From Trujillonella endophytica (lineage in GTDB: Bacteria > Actinomycetota > Actinomycetes > Mycobacteriales > Geodermatophilaceae): DNA of 64,000 nucleotides. Below the pieces are notes generated by a model that had not been told where the DNA came from, made no database searches, and saw only the letters and a program-made list of their open reading frames with translations. The position numbers and the translations under genes are program-made. Positions 63,658 to 64,000 of this stretch are shown one piece after another. How positions within the stretch are numbered: position 1 is the stretch's first letter; each line of letters begins with the position of its first letter. The DNA lies in contig NZ_JABGCI010000001.1 in the NCBI RefSeq assembly GCF_019799905.1, positions 558,001 through 622,000 of the forward strand. The letters run 5' to 3'.

Positions 63658-64000
63658 TCAGACGATGGCGCTCTCGCCGGTGACCGCGCGGCCGACGATG
63701 AGGCTGTTGACCTCGCGGGTGCCCTCGTAGGAGTAGATGGCCTCGGCGTCGGCGACGAACCGGCCCACGTGGTTCTCCAGCAGGATGCCGTTGCCGCCCA
63801 TCAGCTCGCGGGCCCAGCCGACGGTCTCCCGCATCCGCATCGTGCTGTAGGCCTTGGCCATGGAGGCGTGCTCGTCGCGCAGCATGCCGCAGTCCTGCAG
63901 CTGCGAGGCGCGGGCGCACAGGGTCGCCGAGGCGGTGATGTTGCCGAGCATGCGGAACAGCAGGTCCTGCACGAGCTGGAAACCGGTGATCGGCTTGCCG
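63658..64000 (-). CDS. Acyl-CoA dehydrogenase (glutaryl-CoA type), C-terminal part
   Basis: The gene runs off the window's right edge; only the last 113 or so residues are visible. GKPITGFQLVQDLL, ARELMGGNGILLENHVGRF and YSYEGTREVNSLIVGRAVTG match the C-terminal helical domain of acyl-CoA dehydrogenases. The EGT and G-x-x-x-TG patterns favour a glutaryl-CoA dehydrogenase-like member. It would oxidise an acyl-CoA with FAD. Confidence 0.85.
   Translation of the reverse strand, partial: GKPITGFQLVQDLLFRMLGNITASATLCARASQLQDCGMLRDEHASMAKAYSTMRMRETVGWARELMGGNGILLENHVGRFVADAEAIYSYEGTREVNSLIVGRAVTGESAIV

Overview
The window is very high-GC DNA with GTG starts, dense ATGA/GTGA gene overlaps, a purF-purM-DUF3073 block, PHA genes, a SARP/BTAD regulator and a tRNA Glu-Asp-Phe cluster. 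This points to an actinobacterium, and the gene mix fits the Geodermatophilaceae (Blastococcus, Geodermatophilus or Modestobacter type). The family placement is inference from gene content, not a database match.

Layout. 1-8.7 kb: end of purF, purM, DUF3073, a cytochrome P450, a 2.0-kb slice of phage head genes bracketed by a 130-bp duplication of the 3' end of a Leu/Val-type dehydrogenase, that dehydrogenase, an M23 peptidase and a poly-Ser lipoprotein. 8.8-12.5 kb: overlapping three-gene operon (metallo-beta-lactamase-fold hydrolase, AMP-forming ligase, GMC oxidoreductase). 12.5-23.7 kb: class A PBP, envelope and lipoprotein genes, tRNA-Glu/Asp/Phe, metallophosphoesterase, GtrA, VanZ, DUF2231-Rieske protein.

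23.9-31.8 kb: an integrated element in a tRNA-Lys(TTT) gene, flanked by 44-bp direct repeats. It carries a tyrosine integrase whose last codons lie inside the tRNA, an unknown protein, and an overlapping hen1-pnkp pair: the bacterial RNA repair and 3'-terminal 2'-O-methylation system. Beyond these lie a decayed gene, a small membrane protein and a 22-bp inverted repeat. This is the most interesting part of the window: a compact RNA-repair island in a tRNA gene, able in principle to mend RNAs cut by ribotoxins.

31.9-44 kb: MmcQ/YjbR protein, OYE-family reductase, an AraC-VOC-UvrA2 operon, a DUF2975 + HTH pair with a palindromic operator, an FAD oxidoreductase, two tandem paralogues of unknown function, argG with an ARG-box-like site, and an enoyl-CoA hydratase-like gene. 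44-57 kb: a SnoaL-PhzF fusion with an azoreductase, divergent from a BTAD/NB-ARC regulator with 11-bp-phased direct repeats, a GGDEF-EAL protein, a zinc metallopeptidase, and phaZ-phaC. 57.9-62.6 kb: a fully overlapping five-gene minus-strand operon (PAP2-kinase fusion, lipoprotein, UPF0104/MprF-type flippase-like protein, two PAP2 phosphatases), probably acting on envelope lipids. The window ends with a glycine-betaine-type binding protein and a truncated acyl-CoA dehydrogenase gene.
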